NCBI GenBank assembly: GCA_030640985.1
Contig: DAOWII010000052.1
Location: 1 to 33,702, forward strand
Reading direction: 5' to 3'
Source of the DNA: Chromatiales bacterium
Lineage (GTDB): Bacteria > Pseudomonadota > Gammaproteobacteria > Thiohalomonadales > Thiohalomonadaceae
DNA: 33,702 nt
Positions 8,308-16,401 of the stretch are shown piece after piece (position 1 is the first letter of the stretch; each line of letters opens with the position of its first letter). Below the pieces are notes generated by a model. That model did not search any database. It had not been told where the DNA came from and saw nothing but the letters and a program-made list of their open reading frames with translations. The position numbers and the translations under genes are program-made.

Positions 8308-8868
8308 TCATTTCTCATCCTTACTACAAATCCCTAGCATTCGGGATAAAGTGCCGTCTTTATCAATAAACTGGTGTTTCAGTGCTGCTGCCATATGTAG
8401 CAAAACCAGGCAGGCTGTCCCGTATGCGAGGTAAAAATGAATCTCTCCAGCCAAATCTTCTAAATTCTCATAGGCAGGTAAAATACCGGGTATCGCATAC
8501 AAATTAAAAAAACTTACCGCATCACCTTCTGCCGATGAAATAGCATAACCACTAAACGCTATCAGAACGATCATACTGAACAATATGATGTGGACAACAC
8601 GTGCGGCTAGAACCTCCCAGGACTTATGACTGCGTAAAGGTGCCGGGTGATTTACATAGAGACGCCAGCCAATCTGCACAATAGCCAGTTCAAATACCAA
8701 TATGCCCAGTGACTTGTGCACCATATAAGCAAGATTATAATCAGAATCAGTATAGCTAAGATCCATCATATACCAGCCAAGGATAAACAGGCCGATCATC
8801 AGCAGTGCCATCAGCCAGTGCAAACTGACAGACACTAGTCCAAAACAGTTATCGGAATTCTTCCACAT
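8308..8868 (-). CDS. Cytochrome b561 (YceJ/CybB-type membrane haem protein)
   Basis: This 186-residue inner-membrane protein has four predicted helices. Candidate haem ligands are His17 (SLHW), His51 (MVHKSLG), a His in GEIHFYLAY and a His in LLHMAAALKHQF. That pattern and length fit the bacterial cytochrome b561 family, which passes electrons across or within the membrane, often from quinol. It precedes yceI and is probably cotranscribed with it. No Shine-Dalgarno is visible before the ATG. A TATAAT-like hexamer lies immediately upstream on the coding strand (+ coordinates 8875-8880), without a matching -35. Confidence 0.92.
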   Translation of the reverse strand: MWKNSDNCFGLVSVSLHWLMALLMIGLFILGWYMMDLSYTDSDYNLAYMVHKSLGILVFELAIVQIGWRLYVNHPAPLRSHKSWEVLAARVVHIILFSMIVLIAFSGYAISSAEGDAVSFFNLYAIPGILPAYENLEDLAGEIHFYLAYGTACLVLLHMAAALKHQFIDKDGTLSRMLGICSKDEK

Positions 8869-8952
8869 GGGCTGATTATAGACCCTGTGTGCGCTACTCT
8901 GCGAATGACACCCAGATTAAATACCACATATAATTAATGGAAATAGTCGCCA

Positions 8953-9663
8953 TTAACTTTCCAGGATTGGTCTTAGCCATCGCATATAGATGCTGTCAGC
9001 CGCCTTTTGCAGATTTTGAGTTCTGTCCGTTAGATTATCCAGCTGCTGCTCGACCGACTGTATGCTTTTAGATGGCTCGGCCAGCTCGTCACTAAACCTG
9101 TTTGTCCACTCTCTTACCAGATCCTCTGTCATTTCAATATGGCACTGTAGCGCCAGGCTATTACCAATAACAAAACCCTGATTGGGGCAGTATTGACTAC
9201 TAAGAACAGGCATTGTTCCGGGGGGGAGGCTGAAGGTTTCGCCATGCCAATGGTAAGCATCAAAACTTGACGGCACTTCTGCCAGCCATTCATCGGCTGC
9301 ATTATTATTCTGTTTTGTTACTTTATGCCAGCCAAATTCTTTGACAGGGTTTTGCGTGATGACACCACCCAGGGCCTTGCTCATTAATTGTCCACCCAAA
9401 CAATGCCCAAGTACCGGGATATTTTTGTCGATTGCCCGCTTGACAAGATCAAGCTCTTCAGTAATCCAGGGAAGTTTGTCGTTAGCGCTCATGGAGCCAC
9501 CCATGAACACCAATGCAGATACATCATTGATCTGAGGTGGCACAGGCTCTCCCCGATCAACCTTTATCAGTTCGAAATCAAGCCCGTTACGCTCTAACAC
9601 ATCAACAAGATAACCCGGCCCTTCACAGTCTACGTGGCGAAAGATGCGTATTGGTTTATCCAT
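8953..9663 (-). CDS. Class I glutamine amidotransferase-like protein
   Basis: This protein consists of a stand-alone class I amidotransferase domain of about 236 residues. The nucleophile elbow GHCLGGQ and the later CHIE segment supply the Cys-His-Glu triad; upstream FMGGSMSAND forms the oxyanion-side loop. The C-terminal 50 residues are helical and polar. I chose the ATG at 9663, giving MDKPIRIF, because it overlaps the DUF924 stop codon as ATGGATAA, a typical translational coupling. The ORF track start at 9684 would add seven residues. No synthase domain is fused, so the ammonia acceptor is unknown; hydrolysis of gamma-glutamyl compounds is a possible alternative. Confidence 0.9.
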   Translation of the reverse strand: MDKPIRIFRHVDCEGPGYLVDVLERNGLDFELIKVDRGEPVPPQINDVSALVFMGGSMSANDKLPWITEELDLVKRAIDKNIPVLGHCLGGQLMSKALGGVITQNPVKEFGWHKVTKQNNNAADEWLAEVPSSFDAYHWHGETFSLPPGTMPVLSSQYCPNQGFVIGNSLALQCHIEMTEDLVREWTNRFSDELAEPSKSIQSVEQQLDNLTDRTQNLQKAADSIYMRWLRPILES

Positions 9664-10204
9664 TAAATGCTTCATCTGATTCAAGGTAATCTATTTCTTC
9701 TCTTGTACTTTCTCTACCAAGGATCGGGTTGCGATGTGGGAAGCGACCAAACCTGCGCACAATCTCTCGATGATGCCCGGCCCATTTTAGATTATTATCC
9801 AGCCCTGCCTTTTCAAAAAGACTTACAGAAAGATCCTGGTCGCTTAATTGTTCACTGTGCATAAATGGTAGATAAAGGAAGGCCTTCATTTCATTATTTA
9901 GTTTTTGATCTAAACCCTTCTCAATAGCTTTTTTTGCCACCTCGACAGCCAGTGCTTCGCCTGAAAATGACTGGGGTAAATTCCTGAACATATTTAATGG
10001 TAATTGATCGAGCACAATAATCAGTGCCAAGACTCCCTCGGCTGACTCTTCCCAATGGGCTAACTCACCATTGATCGCGTTATCAAACAACTTTTCATAA
10101 CTCTCCTTAATTTTCGCATCAAATTCAGGTGTCGAATTAAACCATAATGAGCGCACCTCCGGTGAAAACCAGAAGTCTAATATTGTCTGTGTTTTTATTT
10201 CCAT
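9656..10204 (-). CDS. DUF924 family protein
   Basis: This cytoplasmic protein of about 182 residues matches the DUF924 family along its length. It has an N-terminal ILDFWF, then WFNSTPEFDAKI, the ALIIVLDQLPLNMFR segment, FLYLPFMHSE and the C-terminal RRFGRFPHRNPILGR. The family is alpha-helical and TPR-like and has no established biochemical role. The ATG at 10204 has AGGA at 8 nt; the track start at 10210 would leave only 2 nt, so the shorter form is preferred. Its stop overlaps the amidotransferase start, which suggests coupled expression. Confidence 0.9.
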   Translation of the reverse strand: MEIKTQTILDFWFSPEVRSLWFNSTPEFDAKIKESYEKLFDNAINGELAHWEESAEGVLALIIVLDQLPLNMFRNLPQSFSGEALAVEVAKKAIEKGLDQKLNNEMKAFLYLPFMHSEQLSDQDLSVSLFEKAGLDNNLKWAGHHREIVRRFGRFPHRNPILGRESTREEIDYLESDEAFNG

Positions 10205-10222
10205 GAGCATGGTCCTGATTTA

Positions 10223-10645
10223 TTAACCCGTAATCAACCTGGCTTGTAACAAGGCCTGCATCTCTTCGATTCTCTTTTTCATTTCTTCATCGCCGTAAGG
10301 AACTGCCTCACCATATCCCCATACCGGAGCTGGCCATGCAGGGTCTGCTGCATATCGCAGCACATGATGGACATGTAATTGCGGCACTATATTTCCTAAC
10401 GCGGCTATGTTTAGTTTGTCAGCCTTGAAGTGCATCATAATCTGCTCCGACAGAAATGAAGATTCCGCCAGCAGTGTTTGCTGATCTTCTTTACTTAACT
10501 GATATATTTCAGAGATACCTTCTTGCATAGGCACCAGAATAAACCACGGGTAACGGCAATCATTCATCATCAGAAGCTGGCATAAATTGAAGCGGCCAAG
10601 CACGATACAGTCTTCATGCAAACGAGGATGGAGTAAATATGTCAT
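10223..10645 (-). CDS. HIT domain protein
   Basis: This 140-residue protein of the histidine triad superfamily (nucleotide hydrolases and transferases) shows the triad region as PQLHVHHVLR at about residues 88-97. It is followed by DPAWPAPVWG, which is common in proteobacterial HIT proteins of this subgroup. An N-terminal FNLCQLLMMNDCRYPWFILVP segment forms the core strands. The HIT fold is complete in length. The active-site spacing is H-V-H-H-V rather than the strict H-x-H-x-H, as usual for this subgroup. The substrate is unknown. It lies between DUF2905 (15-bp gap) and DUF924 (12-bp gap) on the same strand and is probably in one transcript with them. Confidence 0.88.
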   Translation of the reverse strand: MTYLLHPRLHEDCIVLGRFNLCQLLMMNDCRYPWFILVPMQEGISEIYQLSKEDQQTLLAESSFLSEQIMMHFKADKLNIAALGNIVPQLHVHHVLRYAADPAWPAPVWGYGEAVPYGDEEMKKRIEEMQALLQARLITG

Positions 10646-10659
10646 AGATTATGTTTCAA

Positions 10660-10860
10660 CTATTTTCTAAAAAACCACATAATAAGGGAGATAACCAGAC
10701 TTACCAGTATCATGGTAGTGATAGGAATATAGATCTTGCTTTGAGGCCTTTCAATGATGATATCCCCGGGGAGGTGTCCAAGGGGAATCTTGCCAAGCCA
10801 GGGCCACAAAATACCCAGGCCGATCGTTACCAAACCGATAATAATGAGTATTCTTTGCAA
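10660..10860 (-). CDS. DUF2905 family small membrane protein
   Basis: This 66-residue membrane protein has two hydrophobic segments (about 3-20 and 44-63) separated by GKIPLGHLPGDIIIER. The LPGDI core followed by a second helix beginning PITTMILVS is characteristic of DUF2905. The function is unknown. The gene starts 4 bp after the CPA2 antiporter stop, and a 15-bp gap separates it from the HIT gene, so it probably belongs to the same transcript. The 66-residue length is typical of the family. Confidence 0.88.
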   Translation of the reverse strand: MQRILIIIGLVTIGLGILWPWLGKIPLGHLPGDIIIERPQSKIYIPITTMILVSLVISLIMWFFRK

Positions 10861-10864
10861 GCCA

Positions 10865-12046
10865 CTATACCGAAATATTCTTTTTCTTTAGCAAAATTGC
10901 ACATCCCTTTAATCCGACCGAGGTAAACATATTTAACAAAAATGCAGCAAATATCAATACAGAAAATATTTTGTCATCCAGCAGGCCCATACTCAGACCC
11001 AGAGATGCGAGAATAAATGACATCTCTGCCCTGCCGCACATACCCACACCCACTGACAGTGCCTCGGGCCAACTCAAGGCCAAGCGTCTTGCCATTCCTC
11101 CCGCACTCAATATCTGGCCAATTATCACCGCAATAGACAAAGCTAGCATAAACCAGATTTCCGGGCCTTTGAAGATGTCAAAGGTAATATGAAATCCGAG
11201 GGAAATGAAAAAAATGGGACCAAGAAATTCATATGCAATTCCGTACAAACGTCCACGTACCATTTGTATTAATTTCTCATCAGCGACTTCTACATCAAAG
11301 AAAAGACCCGCCATGTAAGCACCGAAGATCATGTGTAAACCGATAAACTCTGCAAATAGCCCCATCCCCAGACCCAGCACTAATATAAAAGTGAAACCTT
11401 TTCCTTCCCTATGCCGAAAAGGATGACGGAGAAGGGGGTAAAGAAAGTAACCAACCACCAGCGTAACACCGAAAAAAATTATTATCTTTCCAAGTGTAGT
11501 CGCCATTTCTGTCATATTAATGGCCTCGCCATTTAACATGCCTAGAATCATGCTGAACAATACTAAGGTTAGTAATACATCATTCATACATGAGGCAATA
11601 ATAATCCGCGCAAAGCGTGCATTCTGTAAACCAATGTCTTCCAGGATCTTTATAGTGATAACAACCGCCGTCCCTGTCATCACCAGGCCAACAAAAACCG
11701 CCTGCTCTGTCGCCAGTCCAAACAGTGTTGCAATGCTAAAACTCACCGTGAAGGGAACAAGTGCGCCCACTACTGCTACACCATAAGATCGCTTTAAGGC
11801 TGCAAAAAACTCTTTAGCATTTGTCTCCACACCTGCATGCAGCATGAGAAAAAATATACCCATTTCAGCAAGAACGGAAATTATTTCATTGGGTTGTACC
11901 CAGCCAAGCACGGCGGGACCAACAATTACCCCACCAGCCAGCTCTCCCATGATGCTAGGAATACCGAATTTGCGCAGGGTGACAGCAACCATCCAAATGA
12001 CGGCCATAAGAATAAGTAGTGACTGGAAGATGGGTTCAATGGACAT
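10865..12046 (-). CDS. CPA2-type cation:proton antiporter
   Basis: This 393-residue inner-membrane transporter has about 12 to 13 predicted helices. It has the early motif GIPSIMGELAGGVIVGPAVLGW, the TGTAVVITIKILEDIG region, and the discontinuous helix pair containing SCMND and MCGRAEMSFILA. The fold matches CPA2/KefB-NapA antiporters that exchange Na+ or K+ for H+. At the position where many CPA2 members have two Asp, this protein has Asn-Asp. The cytoplasmic RCK/TrkA domain of KefB/C is absent. It heads the leftward run ending with the DUF924/amidotransferase genes and is divergent from the SprA-like gene. Ion specificity is not determined. Confidence 0.9.
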   Translation of the reverse strand: MSIEPIFQSLLILMAVIWMVAVTLRKFGIPSIMGELAGGVIVGPAVLGWVQPNEIISVLAEMGIFFLMLHAGVETNAKEFFAALKRSYGVAVVGALVPFTVSFSIATLFGLATEQAVFVGLVMTGTAVVITIKILEDIGLQNARFARIIIASCMNDVLLTLVLFSMILGMLNGEAINMTEMATTLGKIIIFFGVTLVVGYFLYPLLRHPFRHREGKGFTFILVLGLGMGLFAEFIGLHMIFGAYMAGLFFDVEVADEKLIQMVRGRLYGIAYEFLGPIFFISLGFHITFDIFKGPEIWFMLALSIAVIIGQILSAGGMARRLALSWPEALSVGVGMCGRAEMSFILASLGLSMGLLDDKIFSVLIFAAFLLNMFTSVGLKGCAILLKKKNISV

Positions 12047-12202
12047 GAATCGCCTCTTGCGATTGCCTAAAAGTCGTACCTGCTACTTAAGCTTAGCAAA
12101 CCTTGTTCTTATTCCCTAACTTTCACTCTTTCAGGTATATTTCCGACTATTTTTGTACGATAATTCATTACATGGTGACATGATTACAGCACCATATTCA
12201 TA

Positions 12203-12898
12203 ATGGGTATTGTCATGGACATTTCTGCGACACATTCTGCACTCCCCGGCCAGATTTCGGCACAAGGCCGATTTTCATCCACAGTAAATAATCAAAAAGC
12301 AGAAGATGGACACAAACTTAACGAAAAAACAGGATCAGACATAGCTTCTGCTCCATCGAGTGAGTCACATTCAGATAATGAACCTGCCACTAACAAAGAC
12401 GCACTAACGCAACAAGAGCTACGCGAAATCGAAGTTCTCAAGGCTCGTGATATTGAAATCAAAGCCCATGAACGGGCACATGTTGCGGCAGCTGGCTCAT
12501 TGGCGGTCAGTGGCGCCAGTTTTTCTTATTCTCGGGGGCCGGATGGCAGGCGTTATGCCACTTCAGGCGAGGTGGGGATTGATACATCAAAAGTACCCGG
12601 TGATCCCCAGGCGACTATTAGCAAGGCACAACAAGTACGACGAGCAGCACTTGCGCCCGCCTCACCCTCTGCACAGGATAGAAGCATTGCAGTAGCTGCC
12701 AGCGCAATGGAACAGCAGGCACGTGTGGAACTAGCCGGGCCTGAAAAAGAAGAATTAACCGAAACTGAAAAACAATCTTCTGAAAATAATAAAAACCCTG
12801 ACGAACCACAACACACAAACCTACCGGCTCACTCTCAGAATAAACCACGCTATTCAGATGAAGTCGATGCTGGCAAATATCTGGATGCCTTCGCCTGA
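12203..12898 (+). CDS. Putative metalloprotease, SprA-related (CJM1_0395) family
   Basis: This 231-residue protein has a disordered, polar first 70 residues, a core with KAHERAH (HExxH at 89-93), then ASFSYSRGPDGRRYA and GEVGIDTSKVPGDPQ. An Ala-rich helix follows (about 135-180), and the tail is charged. This is the SprA-related family annotated as putative metalloprotease; HExxH is the only catalytic evidence and a distal zinc ligand is not obvious. No signal peptide or membrane segment is seen. The ATG at 12203 and one at 12215 are both possible starts, with no clear Shine-Dalgarno for either. It is divergent from the antiporter across 156 bp in which I find no firm promoter. Confidence 0.85.
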   Translation: MGIVMDISATHSALPGQISAQGRFSSTVNNQKAEDGHKLNEKTGSDIASAPSSESHSDNEPATNKDALTQQELREIEVLKARDIEIKAHERAHVAAAGSLAVSGASFSYSRGPDGRRYATSGEVGIDTSKVPGDPQATISKAQQVRRAALAPASPSAQDRSIAVAASAMEQQARVELAGPEKEELTETEKQSSENNKNPDEPQHTNLPAHSQNKPRYSDEVDAGKYLDAFA

Positions 12899-13022
12899 TT
12901 ATTTTATCGCAGTCAATGGCTCTAGATTTTTATATAATTTCTCACTTGTAAAAGTTACTTACAGTCATAGATAATAACCGCATACTATTAAATTCCACTT
13001 TCTTAACCACAGGAGAGCCCAC

Positions 13023-13262
13023 ATGCTTGGTGAGCACCATGACCTCGCCCATGAATTCCCCGAATATAAAGAACGAATTCATGATCTCAAAATGAGTGAC
13101 TTACATTTTGCAAAACTTTACCAGGAGTATGAAAAACTCGACAAGGAAATCTATCGTATCGAACAACAAATAGAAACGCCTTCTGATGAATATACTGAAC
13201 AACTAAAGAAGAAACGGGCACTACTGAAGGACAAACTTTATGCACTACTTAAAAGTCCATGA
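13023..13262 (+). CDS. YdcH / DUF465 family protein
   Basis: This 79-residue helical-hairpin protein of the DUF465 (YdcH) family has an N-terminal EHHDLAHEFPEYKERIHDLK and a central HFAKLYQEYEKLDKEIYRIE. The C-terminal LKKKRALLKDKLYALL is a coiled-coil-like segment. Family members are small cytoplasmic proteins of unknown role. A strong AGGAG lies 7 nt before the ATG. It stands alone: 124 bp downstream of the SprA-like gene, and convergent with the macro-like gene 34 bp away. Function cannot be inferred from the context. Confidence 0.88.
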   Translation: MLGEHHDLAHEFPEYKERIHDLKMSDLHFAKLYQEYEKLDKEIYRIEQQIETPSDEYTEQLKKKRALLKDKLYALLKSP

Positions 13263-13296
13263 CAAAGTATCACTTTTATTTAAACGGGTGTTACTT

Positions 13297-13875
13297 TCAA
13301 GAACCTTTGATTATTTTCTTGAAGCCATCCACAACTTCACACCCCGAACCTTCCGGCAATATTAACCATAATCTTTCTAAATGATCGGGTGCGTCTGTTC
13401 CAAACACAAGTTGTAACAGATCAATAAATCGCTCCGGTTTAAAACCACCATGTCGGGTGCCCAGCATTGGCAAACCCAGTGATTTGATTCCCCGTTGCTC
13501 CACTTCATAAAAAACCCCTTCCAGAGAACTCGCTATCCAGGCCTCCTGCCAGGTTGGATCGCTCTCAATGTCGTGCACGATGGCAAGCATTTGAATGGGG
13601 TCTTTTCCCCGAACAAGCACCGTACCCGGCACTTCTGTTTGCTCTCTGTCCAAAACATTAGCCAGATACCAGGCCGGTTTTTCTGACTCCTTTATTGCCT
13701 GTGCTTCCCCCATAATCAGGGAGGTATCCTGCTCTACGACCATTGCATCCACAGCAAAAGGTGGAAAACCTTCCAGTGCTGCAGTAATCTGGATGCCACC
13801 CACATTAATCTGGCAACGACTGGAATCCCATACCAGTCGTAAAAAAGAGTGAGGGTCGTTTTTGTTTTTGTCCAT
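13297..13875 (-). CDS. Macro-domain-like protein
   Basis: This 192-residue cytoplasmic protein has macro-domain-like segments. They are GIQITAALEGFPPFAVDAMVVEQD near the N-terminus, then GTVLVRGKDPIQMLAIVHDIES in the middle. Later come SLGLPMLGTRHGGF (about 134-147), resembling the ADP-ribose phosphate loop of macro domains (ALGTGxGGF), and FIDLLQLVF. If real, it would bind or hydrolyse ADP-ribose derivatives. The assignment rests on motif resemblance only and is less secure than neighbours. No clear Shine-Dalgarno precedes the ATG. It is divergent from the AGCS symporter gene and convergent with the YdcH gene. Confidence 0.7.
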   Translation of the reverse strand: MDKNKNDPHSFLRLVWDSSRCQINVGGIQITAALEGFPPFAVDAMVVEQDTSLIMGEAQAIKESEKPAWYLANVLDREQTEVPGTVLVRGKDPIQMLAIVHDIESDPTWQEAWIASSLEGVFYEVEQRGIKSLGLPMLGTRHGGFKPERFIDLLQLVFGTDAPDHLERLWLILPEGSGCEVVDGFKKIIKGS

Positions 13876-13925
13876 AATCGTTGCTGTATAAAACCGTGTC
13901 TGCCGTCAGTATGGAAACGTTTATC

Positions 13926-13948
13926 GGAGATTCTTAATGAGAAGCTCC
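13926..13948. promoter_or_regulatory. Hairpin in the leader region of the Na+/alanine symporter gene
   Basis: GGAG-A-TTCT-TAATG-AGAA-G-CTCC can fold into two 4-bp stem blocks separated by one A/G mismatch and closed by a 5-nt loop. It lies about 59 nt before the GTG of the symporter gene, in the divergent gap. No riboswitch consensus was recognised, and the role is unknown. Confidence 0.3.
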
Positions 13949-14006
13949 TTAATCAGGATAGACCTATATAAGATATATCACAGTAAAAGGCCACAGGGGT
14001 AAACAA

Positions 14007-15347
14007 GTGCAAACAATTACAAATATTTTAAATGACGCCAGCAGTTTTATCTGGGGCCCAGTGATGCTGGTGCTACTGTTAGGTGCCGGCGTTTACCTCA
14101 CCATTGGCCTGAAAGCCATGCCCTGGCGCAAGCTGGGGGCCGGATTCAAGCTAATGTGGCGTGGACGTCACGCTGAAGGCGAAGGTGATATCACCCCCTT
14201 CCAGGCCCTGATGACCGCCCTTGCTGCCACCATTGGCACAGGTAACATCGCCGGTGTGGCTACGGCCATTTTCCTGGGTGGACCGGGCGCGGTATTCTGG
14301 ATGTGGATTACCGCCCTGGTCGGCATGGCGACCAAATATGCCGAGGCCGTGCTGGCGGTTCGCTATCGTGAAGTGGATTCCCGTGGCAAACACGTCGGTG
14401 GCCCCATGTATTACATTAAAAACGGCCTTGGTGAGAGATGGCACTGGCTTGGCTTCCTGTTTGCCCTGTTTGGCATGATTGCCGCCTTTGGCATTGGTAA
14501 CATGGTACAGGCCAATTCGGTGGCAGATGCCGTGCAAAGTACCTTTGAAATACCTACCTGGGTAACAGGACTCGTCATTACCACACTTACCGCTGCCGTC
14601 ATTCTTGGCGGCATTCACCGTATCGGTGTGGTTGCCAGCAGACTGGTGCCCTTTATGGCCATAATCTATGTGCTCGCCGCTCTGTTTATTATCATCACCC
14701 ATCTGGATCAGGTGCCTGCTGCACTGGGTACCATCGTCAGCGATGCCTTCACCGGTACCGCAGCAGCGGGTGGCTTTGCCGGTGCCGCCGTTTGGGCCGC
14801 CATCCGCTTTGGTGTTGCCCGTGGTATTTTCTCCAACGAAGCGGGCCTGGGTAGTGCCCCTATCGCCCACGCGGCGGCGGCCACCAATAACCCGGTAGAA
14901 CAGGGCATGATCGGTATGCTGGGTACTTTTATTGATACCATCATCATCTGTACCATGACCGCACTGGTGATCATTATTACCGGTGTCTGGACCAGTGGTG
15001 ATAATGGTGCGGCACTCTCAGCCCTTGCCTTCAGCACCGCACTGCCCGGTATAGGCTCCCATATTGTTACCTTTGGCATTATGGTATTTGCCTTCACTAC
15101 CGTGCTTGGCTGGAGTTATTACGGGGAACGCTGTGCAGAATTTATTTTTGGCGTGAAGGCCATCATGCCCTATCGCATATTATGGCTGGTTGCCATTCCA
15201 CTGGGGGCCATGGGCAAACTCACTTTAGTCTGGTTAATGGCAGATGTACTTAATGGTCTGATGGCCATCCCTAACCTGATTGCACTGATTGCCCTCAGTC
15301 CGGTAGTATTTGCCATTACCCGAGAGTATTTCAGCGACAAGAAATAA
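14007..15347 (+). CDS. Sodium:alanine/glycine symporter (AGCS family)
   Basis: This 446-residue, 10-12 helix transporter imports alanine or glycine with Na+ across the inner membrane. Family signatures are the N-terminal GVYLTIGLKAMPWRKLG, the GTGNIAGVATAIFLGGPGAVFWMW loop (about 76-99), GGPMYYIKNGLG and FSNEAGLGSAPIAHAAA. The TVLGWSYYGERC segment lies near the C-terminus. Length is normal for the family. The start codon is GTG, chosen because AGGGG lies about 7 nt upstream. The gene stands alone, with a hairpin upstream and an inverted-repeat hairpin just after the stop. It is convergent with the exported unknown protein gene. Confidence 0.95.
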   Translation: MQTITNILNDASSFIWGPVMLVLLLGAGVYLTIGLKAMPWRKLGAGFKLMWRGRHAEGEGDITPFQALMTALAATIGTGNIAGVATAIFLGGPGAVFWMWITALVGMATKYAEAVLAVRYREVDSRGKHVGGPMYYIKNGLGERWHWLGFLFALFGMIAAFGIGNMVQANSVADAVQSTFEIPTWVTGLVITTLTAAVILGGIHRIGVVASRLVPFMAIIYVLAALFIIITHLDQVPAALGTIVSDAFTGTAAAGGFAGAAVWAAIRFGVARGIFSNEAGLGSAPIAHAAAATNNPVEQGMIGMLGTFIDTIIICTMTALVIIITGVWTSGDNGAALSALAFSTALPGIGSHIVTFGIMVFAFTTVLGWSYYGERCAEFIFGVKAIMPYRILWLVAIPLGAMGKLTLVWLMADVLNGLMAIPNLIALIALSPVVFAITREYFSDKK

Positions 15348-15354
15348 CCGCTTT

Positions 15355-15392
15355 ACCCGCCAGATCAGTTATCAACTTTTGATTTGGCGGGT
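15355..15392. terminator. Possible bidirectional terminator hairpin between convergent genes
   Basis: ACCCGCCAGATCA and TGATTTGGCGGGT form a 13-bp stem (one G-U pair) around a 12-nt loop. The 8-bp outer arms are perfect. It starts 8 nt after the symporter stop and overlaps the last codons of the convergent gene. No strong T-run follows on either strand, so termination strength is uncertain. Confidence 0.5.
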
Positions 15393-16292
15393 CTTCCCAT
15401 TCAGCATCTTTTGCAGATTTAACTGATTCTTCCGTTCCTTGCGTTTTGACACCAGATACTCAGTTTTATTCAGCTCGTGTAGCTGAATGGCAAAGTGCTC
15501 CGTTAGATCAAACCAGTTATTGATACGCGCCTCAAAACGCTGATCTTCCGGTAGACCCAAAGTATCAAAGTAACTCTTTAATGCCAGGTAATACCGCATG
15601 GCATTACGCTCAATCACCCCTTCAACTCCACCTACATAGACGGGCTCACCATTGGCTTTTTTACCGGTCACTGTAAAGCCCACCTTGCCATGGCCGAGTG
15701 TTGCCAAATAAAAACTCGTTCCCATCCGGCTACGCACACTGGGTTGATAGGAAGAGTGAATACGTATAAAACTTCCATTGCCCACTCGGGTAGCTTCAAT
15801 AGTAATTTGATAATCCTTCGTGCCGAAAGGGCCTTTCTCCGCACTCAAGGTGACTTCCATGTAATCGGCGGTATTGGCAACTAACTGGTAATCATATCCA
15901 AGTGCATAAGTTTTTTCCGGTGGCTCATAAAATTTGCGTCCGGCATAAAAGGTCATCTGAGTTTGCTTACCACTACTTTGTGTCGTGCATGCCTTTATAT
16001 TCAGGGTCAGCGGCATAAAATCGCACCAGTTATCGGGATTCCCCAATGCTCCCGCCAGTGAGGTATAAGGTATTTCAATGACACCAAACACATCGGCACT
16101 TAATCTCTTTTTACTGATATCGGAAATTACATCCAGCGGTAGTCCAAAACCCTGCTCTGAAGGGTGTTCTGAAATTACCTGATATTGTACCAATAATGCC
16201 TGCACGCCAATCCCCTGAGACCAGACGAACGTCGGGCTACCGAGGCACATCAGCAAAACCATCAATCGGGTTAAATTTAAGGAAATACGCAT
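15372..16292 (-). CDS. Exported protein of unknown function
   Basis: This 306-residue protein has a signal peptide (MRISLNLTRLMVLLMCLGSP, likely cleaved near VWS before QGIG). The mature part contains FGVIEIPYTSLAGALGNPDNWCDFMPLTLNIKACT, with two cysteines that could pair, and later SFYLATLGHGKVGFTVTG. A polar C-terminal helix of about 70 residues ends in basic residues. The distribution of strands recalls START/polyketide-cyclase-like folds, but this is weak. I know of similar gammaproteobacterial hypotheticals without function. It is divergent from the MoxR gene across 109 bp. A role at the cell envelope is inferred only from the signal peptide. Confidence 0.8.
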   Translation of the reverse strand: MRISLNLTRLMVLLMCLGSPTFVWSQGIGVQALLVQYQVISEHPSEQGFGLPLDVISDISKKRLSADVFGVIEIPYTSLAGALGNPDNWCDFMPLTLNIKACTTQSSGKQTQMTFYAGRKFYEPPEKTYALGYDYQLVANTADYMEVTLSAEKGPFGTKDYQITIEATRVGNGSFIRIHSSYQPSVRSRMGTSFYLATLGHGKVGFTVTGKKANGEPVYVGGVEGVIERNAMRYYLALKSYFDTLGLPEDQRFEARINNWFDLTEHFAIQLHELNKTEYLVSKRKERKNQLNLQKMLNGKTRQIKS

Positions 16293-16401
16293 AAACGACA
16301 GGCCAACCCTAATCTGTGAAACTTCACCAGTAACAAAAACTCTAATCTCTTATACACTAGACAATAAGAATAGCTGAATTACTGCACAATACAGGAGCCC
16401 T

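Noticed and set aside
14151-14870. 239-residue ORF antisense to the AGCS symporter
   Set aside because: Gly/His/Asn-rich shadow translation of a strongly conserved coding sequence on the other strand.
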